A stretch of 48,007 nucleotides of DNA from a bacterium D16-76 (GTDB taxonomy: Bacteria > Bacillota > Clostridia > Oscillospirales > Acutalibacteraceae): positions 1 to 48,007 of the forward strand of contig QZEE01000027.1 in assembly GCA_009917445.1 (NCBI GenBank), written 5' to 3'. The notes beneath the pieces are model-generated. The model was not told the origin of the DNA. It saw nothing but the letters and a program-made list of their open reading frames with translations, and ran no database searches. Shown piece after piece: positions 16,059 to 24,024 of this stretch. The translations under genes and the position numbers were made by a program. How positions within the stretch are numbered: position 1 is the first letter of the stretch; every line of letters begins with the position of its first letter.

Positions 16059-17153
16059 ATGGCCAGACGCATCAACAGCGCCACATGGAGCGAGAAAGAA
16101 CAGCGCTGGAGGATCAACGTCCAGCGGGACGGGAAGCGCCGTACCTTCTATAGTTCAACCCCTGGCCGTACAGGCCAGCGGGAAGCCAACGCCAAAGCGG
16201 ACGCTTGGCTGGACAGCGGCATCGAACCCGTAAGCGAGCGGACATGGGACGCCTACACCACCTTTCAGGAAGAGAGCAAGGAGGTTGTGAGCACCACGGA
16301 ATACCACCACATCGACACCATAGGCCGCATTTGGGTAAAGCCGTATATTGGCAAGAAAAAAGTGGCCGACCTATGCGACGGGGACATCCAGCGCCTGCTG
16401 GACAAGGCTGCCGCTATGGGCCGTTCAAAGAAGACCATCCAGGACATAAACGGCATTATCAATCGTTTTCTGAAGTGGTGCCGCCGGAACAAAAAGACTG
16501 CTTACCGTCCCGACGATGTACATATCCCTGCATCTGCAAGGCTTAAGGGAAAGCAGGTTTTGCAGCCGGACGATCTGATAACACTGCTGTCGGTGGACAC
16601 CACTATTTATAAAGGGAAGAGGATCAAGGAGGAATACATCCACGCCTACCGCTTTCAGGTGCTGACCGGCCTGCGTCCTGGTGAACTGCGCGGCCTGCGC
16701 TGGGAGGACATCGACGAAAACCGGGTATTCGTGCGGCGGTCTATCAATGTATTTGGCGAGGAGACCCGGGGAAAAAACGAAAACGCCGTGCGTAGCTTTG
16801 TACTGTCCGATTTGGCACGGCTGGAACTGGAGGCCCAAGCCAGAGAATACCCCAGTGGGAGCGGCTATGTATTTGAGCTTCCATCCCCCACCGCCTACCG
16901 GGAGCGCTGGCAGAAATACTGTGAATCCAATAATATAACCCGCACCACGCCTTATGAACTGCGCCACACCTTCGTGTCCGTAGCCAAAACCCTCCCTGCC
17001 GGAGAGGTAAAGAGCCTTGTGGGCCACTCCCAGAGCATGGACACCTTTGGGGTGTATGGCCATGCGCTGGTGGGGGAGGATGAGAAAACGGCAGAGAAAA
17101 TAAACGGATTGTTCCGGAAAATTGTTGAGGCACAGGAAGAAAAAGGGGAATAG
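16059..17153 (+). CDS. int: Tyrosine site-specific integrase
   Basis: This 364-aa phage-type integrase has an N-terminal AP2-like arm-binding domain (SEKEQRWRINVQRDGKRRTFY), a SAM-like core-binding domain and a C-terminal catalytic domain with Arg in TGLRPGELRGLRW, the second Arg in YELRHTF, His in VGHS and the nucleophile Tyr in GVYGHAL. It lies about 1 kb from the tRNA-Val target and presumably catalyses integration at the 65-bp repeat. The frame is intact. The ATG follows GAAAGGAGAG. Confidence 0.95.
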   Translation: MARRINSATWSEKEQRWRINVQRDGKRRTFYSSTPGRTGQREANAKADAWLDSGIEPVSERTWDAYTTFQEESKEVVSTTEYHHIDTIGRIWVKPYIGKKKVADLCDGDIQRLLDKAAAMGRSKKTIQDINGIINRFLKWCRRNKKTAYRPDDVHIPASARLKGKQVLQPDDLITLLSVDTTIYKGKRIKEEYIHAYRFQVLTGLRPGELRGLRWEDIDENRVFVRRSINVFGEETRGKNENAVRSFVLSDLARLELEAQAREYPSGSGYVFELPSPTAYRERWQKYCESNNITRTTPYELRHTFVSVAKTLPAGEVKSLVGHSQSMDTFGVYGHALVGEDEKTAEKINGLFRKIVEAQEEKGE

Positions 17154-17157
17154 ACTG

Positions 17158-17202
17158 AATAAACTCCCGTAGGCAGCCAGCCTTTGGGAGTTTATTTTTT
17201 CT
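17158..17202. terminator. Terminator between integrase and HEPN genes
   Basis: AATAAACTCCC and GGGAGTTTATT form an 11-bp stem followed by T6 on the + strand. It separates the convergent integrase and HEPN-MNT units and may work in both directions. Confidence 0.75.
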
Positions 17203-17215
17203 TATATATGAGGTT

Positions 17216-17611
17216 TTATTTGTCCACATCGTGCATAGCACCGAAAATAGAGGAAAGTGCCTCTTTTGCAAAGGGCAAAACCTCTAGCATCTGTTCCTCT
17301 TCAATCCGGACATTTGTAGGGTAGCGCGTCTGGACAGCATACATTGTCAAATCAGCACATGGTTCCAGAAATTCGGAAAAGCTCGGTTCGATTTTCATGC
17401 ACTGCTTGCAAAGCTCTGCTAAATCATGTATGCGCGGGACTGACTGTATGCCATGGTAAATCAGGAAAGCCTTCAAAGCCTTCTCTACGGCTTGCTGGCA
17501 GTGAAAACAAATAATTTCCAGCGGGGCAGGAGTCATTGCTTGCAGATACTCTGCTGAAGCCAAATCCCGGCGGGAATACTCAACCCACTCGCTGTATGGT
17601 TTCTCTGCCAT
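17216..17611 (-). CDS. HEPN-domain protein (partner of MNT)
   Basis: This ~131-aa protein is a four-helix HEPN domain (pfam05168 type): EWVEYSRRDLASAEYL, ICFHCQQAVEKALKAFLIYHG and RIHDLAELC. In HEPN-MNT modules the HEPN protein is the toxin or its regulated partner. A canonical R-x4-6-H RNase motif is not evident; the IHDL form is instead that of the HI0074-like branch. I start at ATG 17611, which has GGGGGTG upstream, rather than at 17641. It overlaps the MNT gene by about 32 bp. Confidence 0.8.
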   Translation of the reverse strand: MAEKPYSEWVEYSRRDLASAEYLQAMTPAPLEIICFHCQQAVEKALKAFLIYHGIQSVPRIHDLAELCKQCMKIEPSFSEFLEPCADLTMYAVQTRYPTNVRIEEEQMLEVLPFAKEALSSIFGAMHDVDK

Positions 17612-17924
17612 AAAGCAGCACCCCCTTTTGACATACTTCACGCTCGATTGAGGGTATCTGGCAACGCTCCGAAAACGCGGAGGCGTGATTTGCCAGAATA
17701 TCCAGCGGCCCAGTATCTACTGGCAGAAGCGCTCTCCGTACCGCTACCGCCGCATCCAACGGCCTGGGCCCGTCATCCGACAAGACCACGTAGATATCGT
17801 AGTCGCTGTCCTCATGCGGCTGCCCGTAAGCATAAGACCCGAAAAGATAAATCTGCACCGCAGGCACAGTTTTCACGATTATATCGCATATTTTCCGTAA
17901 ATCTGCCTGTACCTTTTTGGTCAT
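17580..17924 (-). CDS. MNT-type nucleotidyltransferase
   Basis: This 114-aa minimal nucleotidyltransferase carries the Pol-beta motif GSYAYGQPHEDSDYDIYVV (GS...DxD). In HEPN-MNT toxin-antitoxin modules this protein can adenylylate the HEPN partner to neutralise it. ATG 17924 has an AAGAGGTG site and a TATAAT -10 at 17952-17957. It is the first gene of the pair and the last cargo before the right attachment site, so it may help stabilise the element (inference). Confidence 0.85.
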   Translation of the reverse strand: MTKKVQADLRKICDIIVKTVPAVQIYLFGSYAYGQPHEDSDYDIYVVLSDDGPRPLDAAVAVRRALLPVDTGPLDILANHASAFSERCQIPSIEREVCQKGVLLYGRETIQRVG

Positions 17925-18086
17925 CAGGGAACACCTCTTTTCCTTATCCTTATTATATACCCTTTCGCCGCGAAAAGCCAGAAAAATATGTGGTCAAACC
18001 CAGCAGCAGAATAAGGGCGCGTCAGACAGGGAAATCCACTTATCCAGGCGCATAATCGCACCTGCCAATTCCGAAAGAACAGCCCA

Positions 18087-18110
18087 GTGTGGTCAAAAGT
18101 GTGGTCAACA
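18087..18110. repeat. Integrase arm-type repeats, right end
   Basis: GTGTGGTCAAAA (18087-18098) and GTGTGGTCAACA (18099-18110) lie in tandem 6 bp from the right attachment repeat, matching the pair at 419-442. A weaker copy (ATGTGGTCAAAC) lies near 17988. Confidence 0.65.
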
Positions 18111-18115
18111 CAAAA

Positions 18116-18180
18116 CAAAAACCCGCTTAAACCTAGTGTTTAAGCGGGTTTCCCATGGTGGGCGCTAACGGACTTGAACC
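18116..18180. repeat. attR: 65-bp attachment repeat at tRNA-Val
   Basis: This copy differs from 239-303 at one base. It contains the 3' end of the intact tRNA-Val gene and its terminator, so recombination leaves the tRNA functional. Confidence 0.9.
18119..18151 (-). terminator. tRNA-Val terminator
   Basis: A perfect 14-bp inverted repeat (AAACCCGCTTAAAC and its complement, loop of 5) lies just beyond the encoded CCA. On the minus strand it is followed by TTTTTGTTTTG. Confidence 0.85.
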
Positions 18181-18232
18181 GCTGACCCCCTGCACGTCAA
18201 GCAGGTGCTCTAGCCAGCTGAGCTAAGCGCCC
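18156..18232 (-). tRNA. tRNA-Val(GAC)
   Basis: The gene folds as a 7-bp acceptor (GGGCGCT/AGCGCCC), D-arm TAGCTCAGC, anticodon stem CCTGC/GCAGG with loop TTGACGT giving anticodon GAC, and T-arm with GTTCAAGTC. CCA is encoded (18158-18156). Its 3' end is the integration target of the element on its left. Confidence 0.95.
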
Positions 18233-18260
18233 AAAGGCTGCAGCGTTTGACTTCCCTCCT

Positions 18261-18289
18261 ATTCTACACGATTCTCCCGGAAAATGCAA
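18261..18289 (-). promoter_or_regulatory. tRNA-Val promoter
   Basis: TTGCAT (18289-18284), a 17-bp spacer and TAGAAT (18266-18261) lie about 30 bp before the tRNA 5' end. Confidence 0.7.
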
Positions 18290-18495
18290 GCCCTTTTTGA
18301 AAAAAATCCAAAACCCCCGCCCCTGCCGGCCGGTTTGTTAATAAACTCGTAAGAAACTTATCGCGCCTGTCTTAATTTGTTCACAATATCATTACAAGTA
18401 GCCTGGCACACCCGTGGGTTCTCCCGCCCGTGCCAAATGAAAAAACCAAGGACACGCCCTAAGCGCGGCAATGTCCCGGAGAGGAGCGATAGGGC

Positions 18496-19755
18496 ATGAA
18501 GACCCTTTCCGTTATCAACTTTGTGGTGGCGGCCCTGTTTGTGGCCTGCTGCTGCTACCAGGCTGTCTACTGCGTGGTGCGCCTGCTGAAAAAACGCCAT
18601 ACCCCCGCCGCCAAAAGGCTGTGCCGCTACGGCGTGCTCATCTGCGCCCGCAACGAAAGCGCCGTCATTGGCCAGCTGCTGGAAAGCCTCCGGGCCCAAA
18701 GCTACCCCAGCCGCCTGGTAGATATTTTTGTCTGTGCCGACAACTGCACCGACAACACCGCCCAAATCGCCCAGGAAAAAGGGGCCCATGTATACCAGCG
18801 CCAAAACAAGCTGCAGGTGGGCAAAGGCTACGCCCTGCGCTTCCTGCTGGAAAAAATCGGCGAAGACTTTGGCATCAGCCGCTACGACGGCTTCTTCGTC
18901 TTCGACGCGGACAACCTGCTGGACCCCCGCTACATCGAAGAGATGAACAAGGTGTTCTCAAACGGCGCAAAAGCCGTCACCAGCTACCGCAACACCAAAA
19001 ATTTCGGCGACAATTGGATCACCGCCGGCTACGGCCTCTGGTTCCTGCGGGAATCGGAATACATGAACCGCCCCAGGGCCACCCTGGGGGTCTCCTGCGC
19101 CGTGTCCGGCACAGGGTTCCTCTTTGACCCCTGCCTGCTGAAAAGCGGCGGCTGGGACTACTTCCTCTTGACCGAGGACCTGGAATTCACCGCCGACCTT
19201 ATTGCCCGCGGCGAAAAGATCGCCTACTGCGGCGCCGCCATCCTGTACGACGAGCAGCCCCGCCGTTTCAAGCAGTCCATCATCCAGCGCTCCCGCTGGA
19301 TCAAGGGCTACCTGCAGGTAGTGGCCAAGCGCGGCCCGGGCCTGGTGCGCACCTTGATCAGCACCGGCAGCTTTGCCTGCTACGACACCCTCATGACCAC
19401 CCTGCCCGCCTGCGTGCTCACCATCTGCAGCTTTGCCGTCAATACCGGCATGTTCATCTTGGGCATGCTGGGGGCCCGGGAGGAAATGGGCCTGTTCTTC
19501 CAGTCGGTGCTCAGCGCCCTGCTGAATTCTTACCTGCTTATGTTCGTCATGGGCCTTCTCCCCCTCCTTACCGAGTGGAAGCGTATCTACTGCCCCACCG
19601 CCAAAAAGCTGCGCTACGCTTTCACTTACCCCATCTTCGTCTTCACCTTTGGCTTAGCTATGGTGCTGGCCGTCTGTGGCAACATCCAGTGGCAGCCCAT
19701 CCAGCATACCGTAGCCGTGTCCATCGGCGATATAGGCCCCCGCCGCAGAAAGTAA
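18496..19755 (+). CDS. Membrane glycosyltransferase, GT2 family
   Basis: This 419-aa protein has an N-terminal membrane segment (residues ~5-30), a cytosolic GT-A domain with VLICARNES, FVCADNCTDNT and FVFDADN (the DxD), acceptor motif TEDLEFTADL, and the processive-type QRSRW. Three or four membrane segments follow (about 290-400). This is the organisation of cellulose/hyaluronan-synthase-like or poly-N-acetylglucosamine-type enzymes, so it likely makes or transfers a surface polysaccharide. Product and donor are not predictable. ATG 18496 has a GGAG site. It stands alone, with no synthase partner nearby. Confidence 0.88.
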   Translation: MKTLSVINFVVAALFVACCCYQAVYCVVRLLKKRHTPAAKRLCRYGVLICARNESAVIGQLLESLRAQSYPSRLVDIFVCADNCTDNTAQIAQEKGAHVYQRQNKLQVGKGYALRFLLEKIGEDFGISRYDGFFVFDADNLLDPRYIEEMNKVFSNGAKAVTSYRNTKNFGDNWITAGYGLWFLRESEYMNRPRATLGVSCAVSGTGFLFDPCLLKSGGWDYFLLTEDLEFTADLIARGEKIAYCGAAILYDEQPRRFKQSIIQRSRWIKGYLQVVAKRGPGLVRTLISTGSFACYDTLMTTLPACVLTICSFAVNTGMFILGMLGAREEMGLFFQSVLSALLNSYLLMFVMGLLPLLTEWKRIYCPTAKKLRYAFTYPIFVFTFGLAMVLAVCGNIQWQPIQHTVAVSIGDIGPRRRK

Positions 19756-19855
19756 CCCTTTTTTTCTAAAAAAACTTCAAAACCGCTTTATAATCGGCGG
19801 CTCTTGTGCTAGAATGGGGAAGACAAAGCTTCCTCCCCGCACAAGGGCCGCCTTT

Positions 19856-19935
19856 TGCCTCCGGCAAGACCTTGGGACTCTGTCCCAAACCCTGCAACCC
19901 CTTTTGAAAAAAGGGGTTGACCCGAAAACCACTAG
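19856..19935. repeat. Host intergenic palindromic repeat, copy 1
   Basis: It contains a CTTGGGAC-TCT-GTCCCAA hairpin and an AACCCCTTTT/AAAAGGGGTT hairpin ending in GACCCGAAAA. The same modules recur at 23870, 30710, 31790, 32910, 35520 and 37870. This copy is an empty form, without the ~54-bp inserting module. Confidence 0.7.
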
Positions 19936-20031
19936 GGGAGAGGGGGGAGGCATAAAATCAAGCTTTGATTTACACCCGCCCGCCGCCCAAAACCACACAG
20001 CGAATTACTTTATGAAAAAGGGAGTGCCATC

Positions 20032-23000
20032 ATGGTAACAAGAGTTTTTGTAGAGAAAAGGAAAGGCTTTGACGTAGAGGCCCAGGGGCTTCTTGCAGAC
20101 CTGCGCCGCAACCTGGGCCTCACCGGCCTTACAGAAGTGCGCATCCTCAACCGGTACGACGTGTCCGGCCTGACCCCCCAGCAGTTTGCCTCTGCCGCCC
20201 GCACCGTCCTTTCCGAGCCCAACATGGACGACGTCTACCCCGAAGGCTTTACCCTGCCGGAAGAATACCGGGCCTTTGCCATGGAGTACCTCCCCGGCCA
20301 GTACGACCAGCGGGCCGACAGCGCCGCCCAGTGCGTCCAGCTTCTCACCCAGGGCGAGCGCCCCCAGGTGCTTTCCGCCAAAGTCATTGGCGTCAAGGGC
20401 GATTTGGACGACGCCGGCTTTGAAAAGATCAAAGCCTACCTCATCAACCCCGTCGAAGCCCGGGAAGCCTCCTTCGAAAAGCCCGCCACCCTGGATATGC
20501 AGGCGGACAAGCCCTCCAAAGTGGCCGTCGTTGCCGGCTTTACCCAGTGGGCGGGCCCCCAGCTGGAAACCTATTACAATTCCATGGGCTTTGCCATGAC
20601 CCTGGAGGACCTCCGCTTCTGCCAGGCCTATTTCCGCGACGAAGAGCGCCGGGACCCCACCGTCACCGAGCTGCGCGTTATCGATACCTATTGGAGCGAC
20701 CATTGCCGCCACACCACCTTCCTCACCCGTCTAGAGGAGATCACCGTAGCCCAGGGCCCCTTGCAGCAGGCCATAGAGGGCGCTTTGGCCCAGTACCTGC
20801 AGGTGCGCGGCCAGCTTTACGGCGAAACCGGCCGCCCCGTCTCTTTAATGGACATGGGCACCATCGGCGGCAAATACCTGCGCAAGCAGGGCCTTGTGCC
20901 CGATTTGGACGTCAGCGACGAGATCAACGCCTGTTCCATCGAGGCCCCCATTAAAATCAAAGATAAAGACGGCGAGCGGGTAGAAACCTGGCTCATTCAG
21001 TTTAAAAACGAGACCCACAACCACCCCACCGAGATCGAGCCCTTTGGCGGCGCGGCCACCTGCCTGGGCGGCGCCATCCGCGACCCCCTTTCCGGCCGGG
21101 CCTATGTTTACCAGGCCATGCGCGTCACCGGTTCCGGCGACCCCACCCGCCCCTTCTCCGAGACCCTCCCCGGCAAGCTCCCCAGCCGGAAGATCACCAC
21201 CGGCGCGGCGGCCGGCTATTCCTCCTACGGCAACCAGATCGGCCTGGCCACCGGCCAGGTCACCGAGCTCTACGACCCCGGCTTTGTGGCCAAGCGTTTA
21301 GAGATCGGCGCCGTAGTAGGCGCTTCCCCTAAAGAAAACGTCCGCCGTGAAGAGCCCGCCCCCGGCGATGTCATCGTCCTTTTGGGCGGTGCCACCGGCC
21401 GCGACGGCATCGGCGGCGCAACCGGGTCCAGCAAGGCCCACACCGAAAAATCCGTAGAGGTCTGCGGGGCCGAGGTCCAAAAGGGCAACCCCCCCACCGA
21501 ACGCAAGCTCCAGCGCCTTTTCCGCAATAAAGACTGCGCCCGCCTCATCAAGCGCTGCAACGATTTCGGCGCCGGCGGCGTGTGCGTGGCCATTGGCGAG
21601 CTGGCCCCGGGCCTGGAAATCGACCTGGACAAAGTCACCAAAAAGTACGACGGCTTAGACGGCACCGAGCTTGCCATCTCCGAATCCCAAGAGCGCATGG
21701 CCGTGGTCCTGGCCCCCCAGGACGTGCCCGCCTTCCAGGCCCTGGCCGCCCAGGAGAATTTAGAGGCCGCCCCCGTGGCCGCCGTCACACCCGGCCCCCG
21801 GCTGAAAATGGCCTGGCAGGGCGACACCATCGTAGACCTTTCCCGTGCCTTTTTAGACACCAACGGCGTCACCCAGCGGGCCACAGCCGAAATCACCGCC
21901 CCCCAGGGCCCCTGTTACCGGGATTCGCTCCCCGAAGCCCTGCAGGGCAAAACCGGCCTGGATGCCCTGAAAGCCAATATGGCCCGCCTGGAGGTCTGCG
22001 GCCAAAAGGGCCTCTGCGAGCGCTTCGACGCCTCCATCGGCGCGGGCACGGTGCTCATGCCCTTTGCCGGCGAAAACCAGCTGACCCCCGAAGAGGCTAT
22101 GGTGGCCAAGGTCCCGCTGCTGGAAGGGGAGACCGACGACTGCACCGCCATGGCCTACGGCTACATCCCGGGCCTTTCCAAGTGGTCGCCCTACATGGGC
22201 GCGGCCTATGCCGTAGTGGAAAGCCTCTCCAAGCTCTGCGCCGTCGGGGCCGACCCCCTGAAAGCCCGCCTCACCTTCCAGGAGTATTTCCCCCGCCTGC
22301 ATGAAGACCCCAAGCGCTGGGGCCTGCCCGCCGGGGCCCTCCTGGGGGCCCTTACGGCCCAGCTGGGCCTGGGCCTGCCGGCCATTGGCGGCAAAGACAG
22401 CATGTCCGGCTCCTTCGAAAGCCTGGACGTGCCCCCCACCCTGGTCAGCTTCGCCCTTTCCATGACCACCGCCCGGGCCACCCGTTCCGCCTGTGTCCAA
22501 GACCCCGGCGCCAAACTGGTGCTCCTGCCCCTGCCCCAGGACAAAGACGGCATGCCCGATTGGGAAGGGCTGAAGGCCTACTACACCCGCGTCCTGCGGC
22601 ACATGGACTGCGGCGACATCACCGCCTGCTCCGTCGTGCGTGAAGGCGGCGCGGCCGCGGCCTGCATGCGCATGTGCTTTGGCAACAGCCTGGGCTTCAA
22701 GTTCGCCGGGGGCTTAACCCCCCAGACCCTCTACGCCCCCCAGGCCGGGGCCCTGGTGGCGGCCCTTTCCGGCGAAGCCGAAATCCCCGGCAGCATCCTG
22801 CTGGGCTGCACCACAGGCAAGGGCCAGGTCCAGCTGGGGAACGAGAAAATGCCTATAGAAGAGCTGGCCCGCATCTGGAACGGCACCCTGGAAAAAGTCT
22901 TCCCCAACCTGGCGGACCCGGTGCCCGTGCAGGCCGACGTCCCCCTGTGGGAAACCCGGGGCCCGTCCCACAGCCCCCTCATCAAAACCCCCAGGCCCCG

Positions 23001-23790
23001 GGTGTTCATCCCCGTGTTCCCGGGCACCAACTGCGAGGTAGACACAGCCCGGGCCTTCCAAAAGGCCGGGGCCGATGTAGACATCCTGGTGGTCAAAAAC
23101 CTTTCCCCCCAGGACATCGAGGAGACCATTGCCCGCATGGAAAAAGCCATCCGTGAGGCCCAGATCGTCATGCTGCCCGGGGGCTTCTCCGGCGGCGACG
23201 AGCCCGAGGGCTCGGGCAAATTTATTGCCACCACCCTGCGTAACCCCCGCATTGCCCAGGCTGTCACCGACCTGCTGGAAGCCCGCGACGGCCTGATGCT
23301 GGGCATCTGCAACGGCTTCCAGGCCCTCATGAAGCTGGGCCTTGCGCCCTACGGCAAAATCACCGACCCCAAAGAGGACGACCCCACCCTCACCTTCAAC
23401 ACCCTGGGCCGCCATGTGTCCCGCATGGTATACACCCGTGTGTCCAGCGTCAAATCCCCCTGGCTCATGGGCGTAAACCCCGGCGACATCCACGCCATCC
23501 CCGTGTCCCACGGCGAGGGCCGGTTCGTAGCCGACGAAAAGCACCTGCGGCAGCTCATGGAAAACGGCCAGATCGCCACCCAATATGTAGACATAAACGG
23601 CTGCGTCAGCGGGGACATCCAGTGGAACCCCAACGGCTCCGTCTGCGCCATCGAGGGCATCCTAAGCCCAGACGGCCGCGTCTTCGGCAAAATGGGCCAT
23701 TCCGAGCGCAAGGGCAAGCACCTGTACAAAAACGTGCCCGGCCCCAAAGACCAGCAGCTCTTTGAATCCGGCGTAAAATATTACCAATAA
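20032..23790 (+). CDS. purL: Phosphoribosylformylglycinamidine synthase, single-chain
   Basis: FGAM synthase converts FGAR, glutamine and ATP to FGAM, the fourth step of purine synthesis (EC 6.3.5.3). The 1252-aa chain fuses the synthetase and the glutaminase: DTYWSDHCRHTTF near residue 217, the FKNETHNHPTEIEPFGG loop near 325, a second ATP-type half (GGKDSMSG region), then a class I glutamine amidotransferase from about 988 (PVFPGTNCEVD), with nucleophile Cys in LGICNGFQ near 1092 and the His/Glu SHGEGRF. This long clostridial form needs no PurQ or PurS. ATG 20032 follows GGGAGTG. No other pur genes lie next to it. Confidence 0.96.
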   Translation: MVTRVFVEKRKGFDVEAQGLLADLRRNLGLTGLTEVRILNRYDVSGLTPQQFASAARTVLSEPNMDDVYPEGFTLPEEYRAFAMEYLPGQYDQRADSAAQCVQLLTQGERPQVLSAKVIGVKGDLDDAGFEKIKAYLINPVEAREASFEKPATLDMQADKPSKVAVVAGFTQWAGPQLETYYNSMGFAMTLEDLRFCQAYFRDEERRDPTVTELRVIDTYWSDHCRHTTFLTRLEEITVAQGPLQQAIEGALAQYLQVRGQLYGETGRPVSLMDMGTIGGKYLRKQGLVPDLDVSDEINACSIEAPIKIKDKDGERVETWLIQFKNETHNHPTEIEPFGGAATCLGGAIRDPLSGRAYVYQAMRVTGSGDPTRPFSETLPGKLPSRKITTGAAAGYSSYGNQIGLATGQVTELYDPGFVAKRLEIGAVVGASPKENVRREEPAPGDVIVLLGGATGRDGIGGATGSSKAHTEKSVEVCGAEVQKGNPPTERKLQRLFRNKDCARLIKRCNDFGAGGVCVAIGELAPGLEIDLDKVTKKYDGLDGTELAISESQERMAVVLAPQDVPAFQALAAQENLEAAPVAAVTPGPRLKMAWQGDTIVDLSRAFLDTNGVTQRATAEITAPQGPCYRDSLPEALQGKTGLDALKANMARLEVCGQKGLCERFDASIGAGTVLMPFAGENQLTPEEAMVAKVPLLEGETDDCTAMAYGYIPGLSKWSPYMGAAYAVVESLSKLCAVGADPLKARLTFQEYFPRLHEDPKRWGLPAGALLGALTAQLGLGLPAIGGKDSMSGSFESLDVPPTLVSFALSMTTARATRSACVQDPGAKLVLLPLPQDKDGMPDWEGLKAYYTRVLRHMDCGDITACSVVREGGAAAACMRMCFGNSLGFKFAGGLTPQTLYAPQAGALVAALSGEAEIPGSILLGCTTGKGQVQLGNEKMPIEELARIWNGTLEKVFPNLADPVPVQADVPLWETRGPSHSPLIKTPRPRVFIPVFPGTNCEVDTARAFQKAGADVDILVVKNLSPQDIEETIARMEKAIREAQIVMLPGGFSGGDEPEGSGKFIATTLRNPRIAQAVTDLLEARDGLMLGICNGFQALMKLGLAPYGKITDPKEDDPTLTFNTLGRHVSRMVYTRVSSVKSPWLMGVNPGDIHAIPVSHGEGRFVADEKHLRQLMENGQIATQYVDINGCVSGDIQWNPNGSVCAIEGILSPDGRVFGKMGHSERKGKHLYKNVPGPKDQQLFESGVKYYQ

Positions 23791-23865
23791 TATCCCCATA
23801 TAATTCGGAGTAGGGCGCTAACCTCCCCCGGCCACACCAGCCGCCGGGAGCCGCCCCCTAACCAC

Positions 23866-24010
23866 GTGAGTTTTAGGATCAAACATTCCCGCAGGGAATG
23901 TTTCCCCTTCTTTCAAAAGGGGTTGCAGGGTGTGGGGCGCTGGTCTCCAGTGGAGACCGTCCAGAACCGACCGAGTCGGCAGACGAGACCAGAGTCCCAC
24001 GGTCTAAGCG
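23866..24010. repeat. Host palindromic repeat with nested module (copy A)
   Basis: The outer repeat runs from TTTTAGGATCAAAC through a CCCCTT/AAAAGGGG stem and GTTGCAGGGTGTGGG to GTCCCACGG. Inside its last hairpin loop sits a 53-bp module (23938-23990) with the hairpin GGTCTCC-AGT-GGAGACC. The repeat ends just before the ribosome site of the GH13 gene. Confidence 0.7.
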
Positions 24011-24024
24011 TAAGGAGAGATCAA

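Noticed and set aside
21582-23583. Long open frames on both strands inside purL
   Set aside because: GC-rich codons leave the other frames open; their products are low-complexity and show no motifs, while purL is complete.
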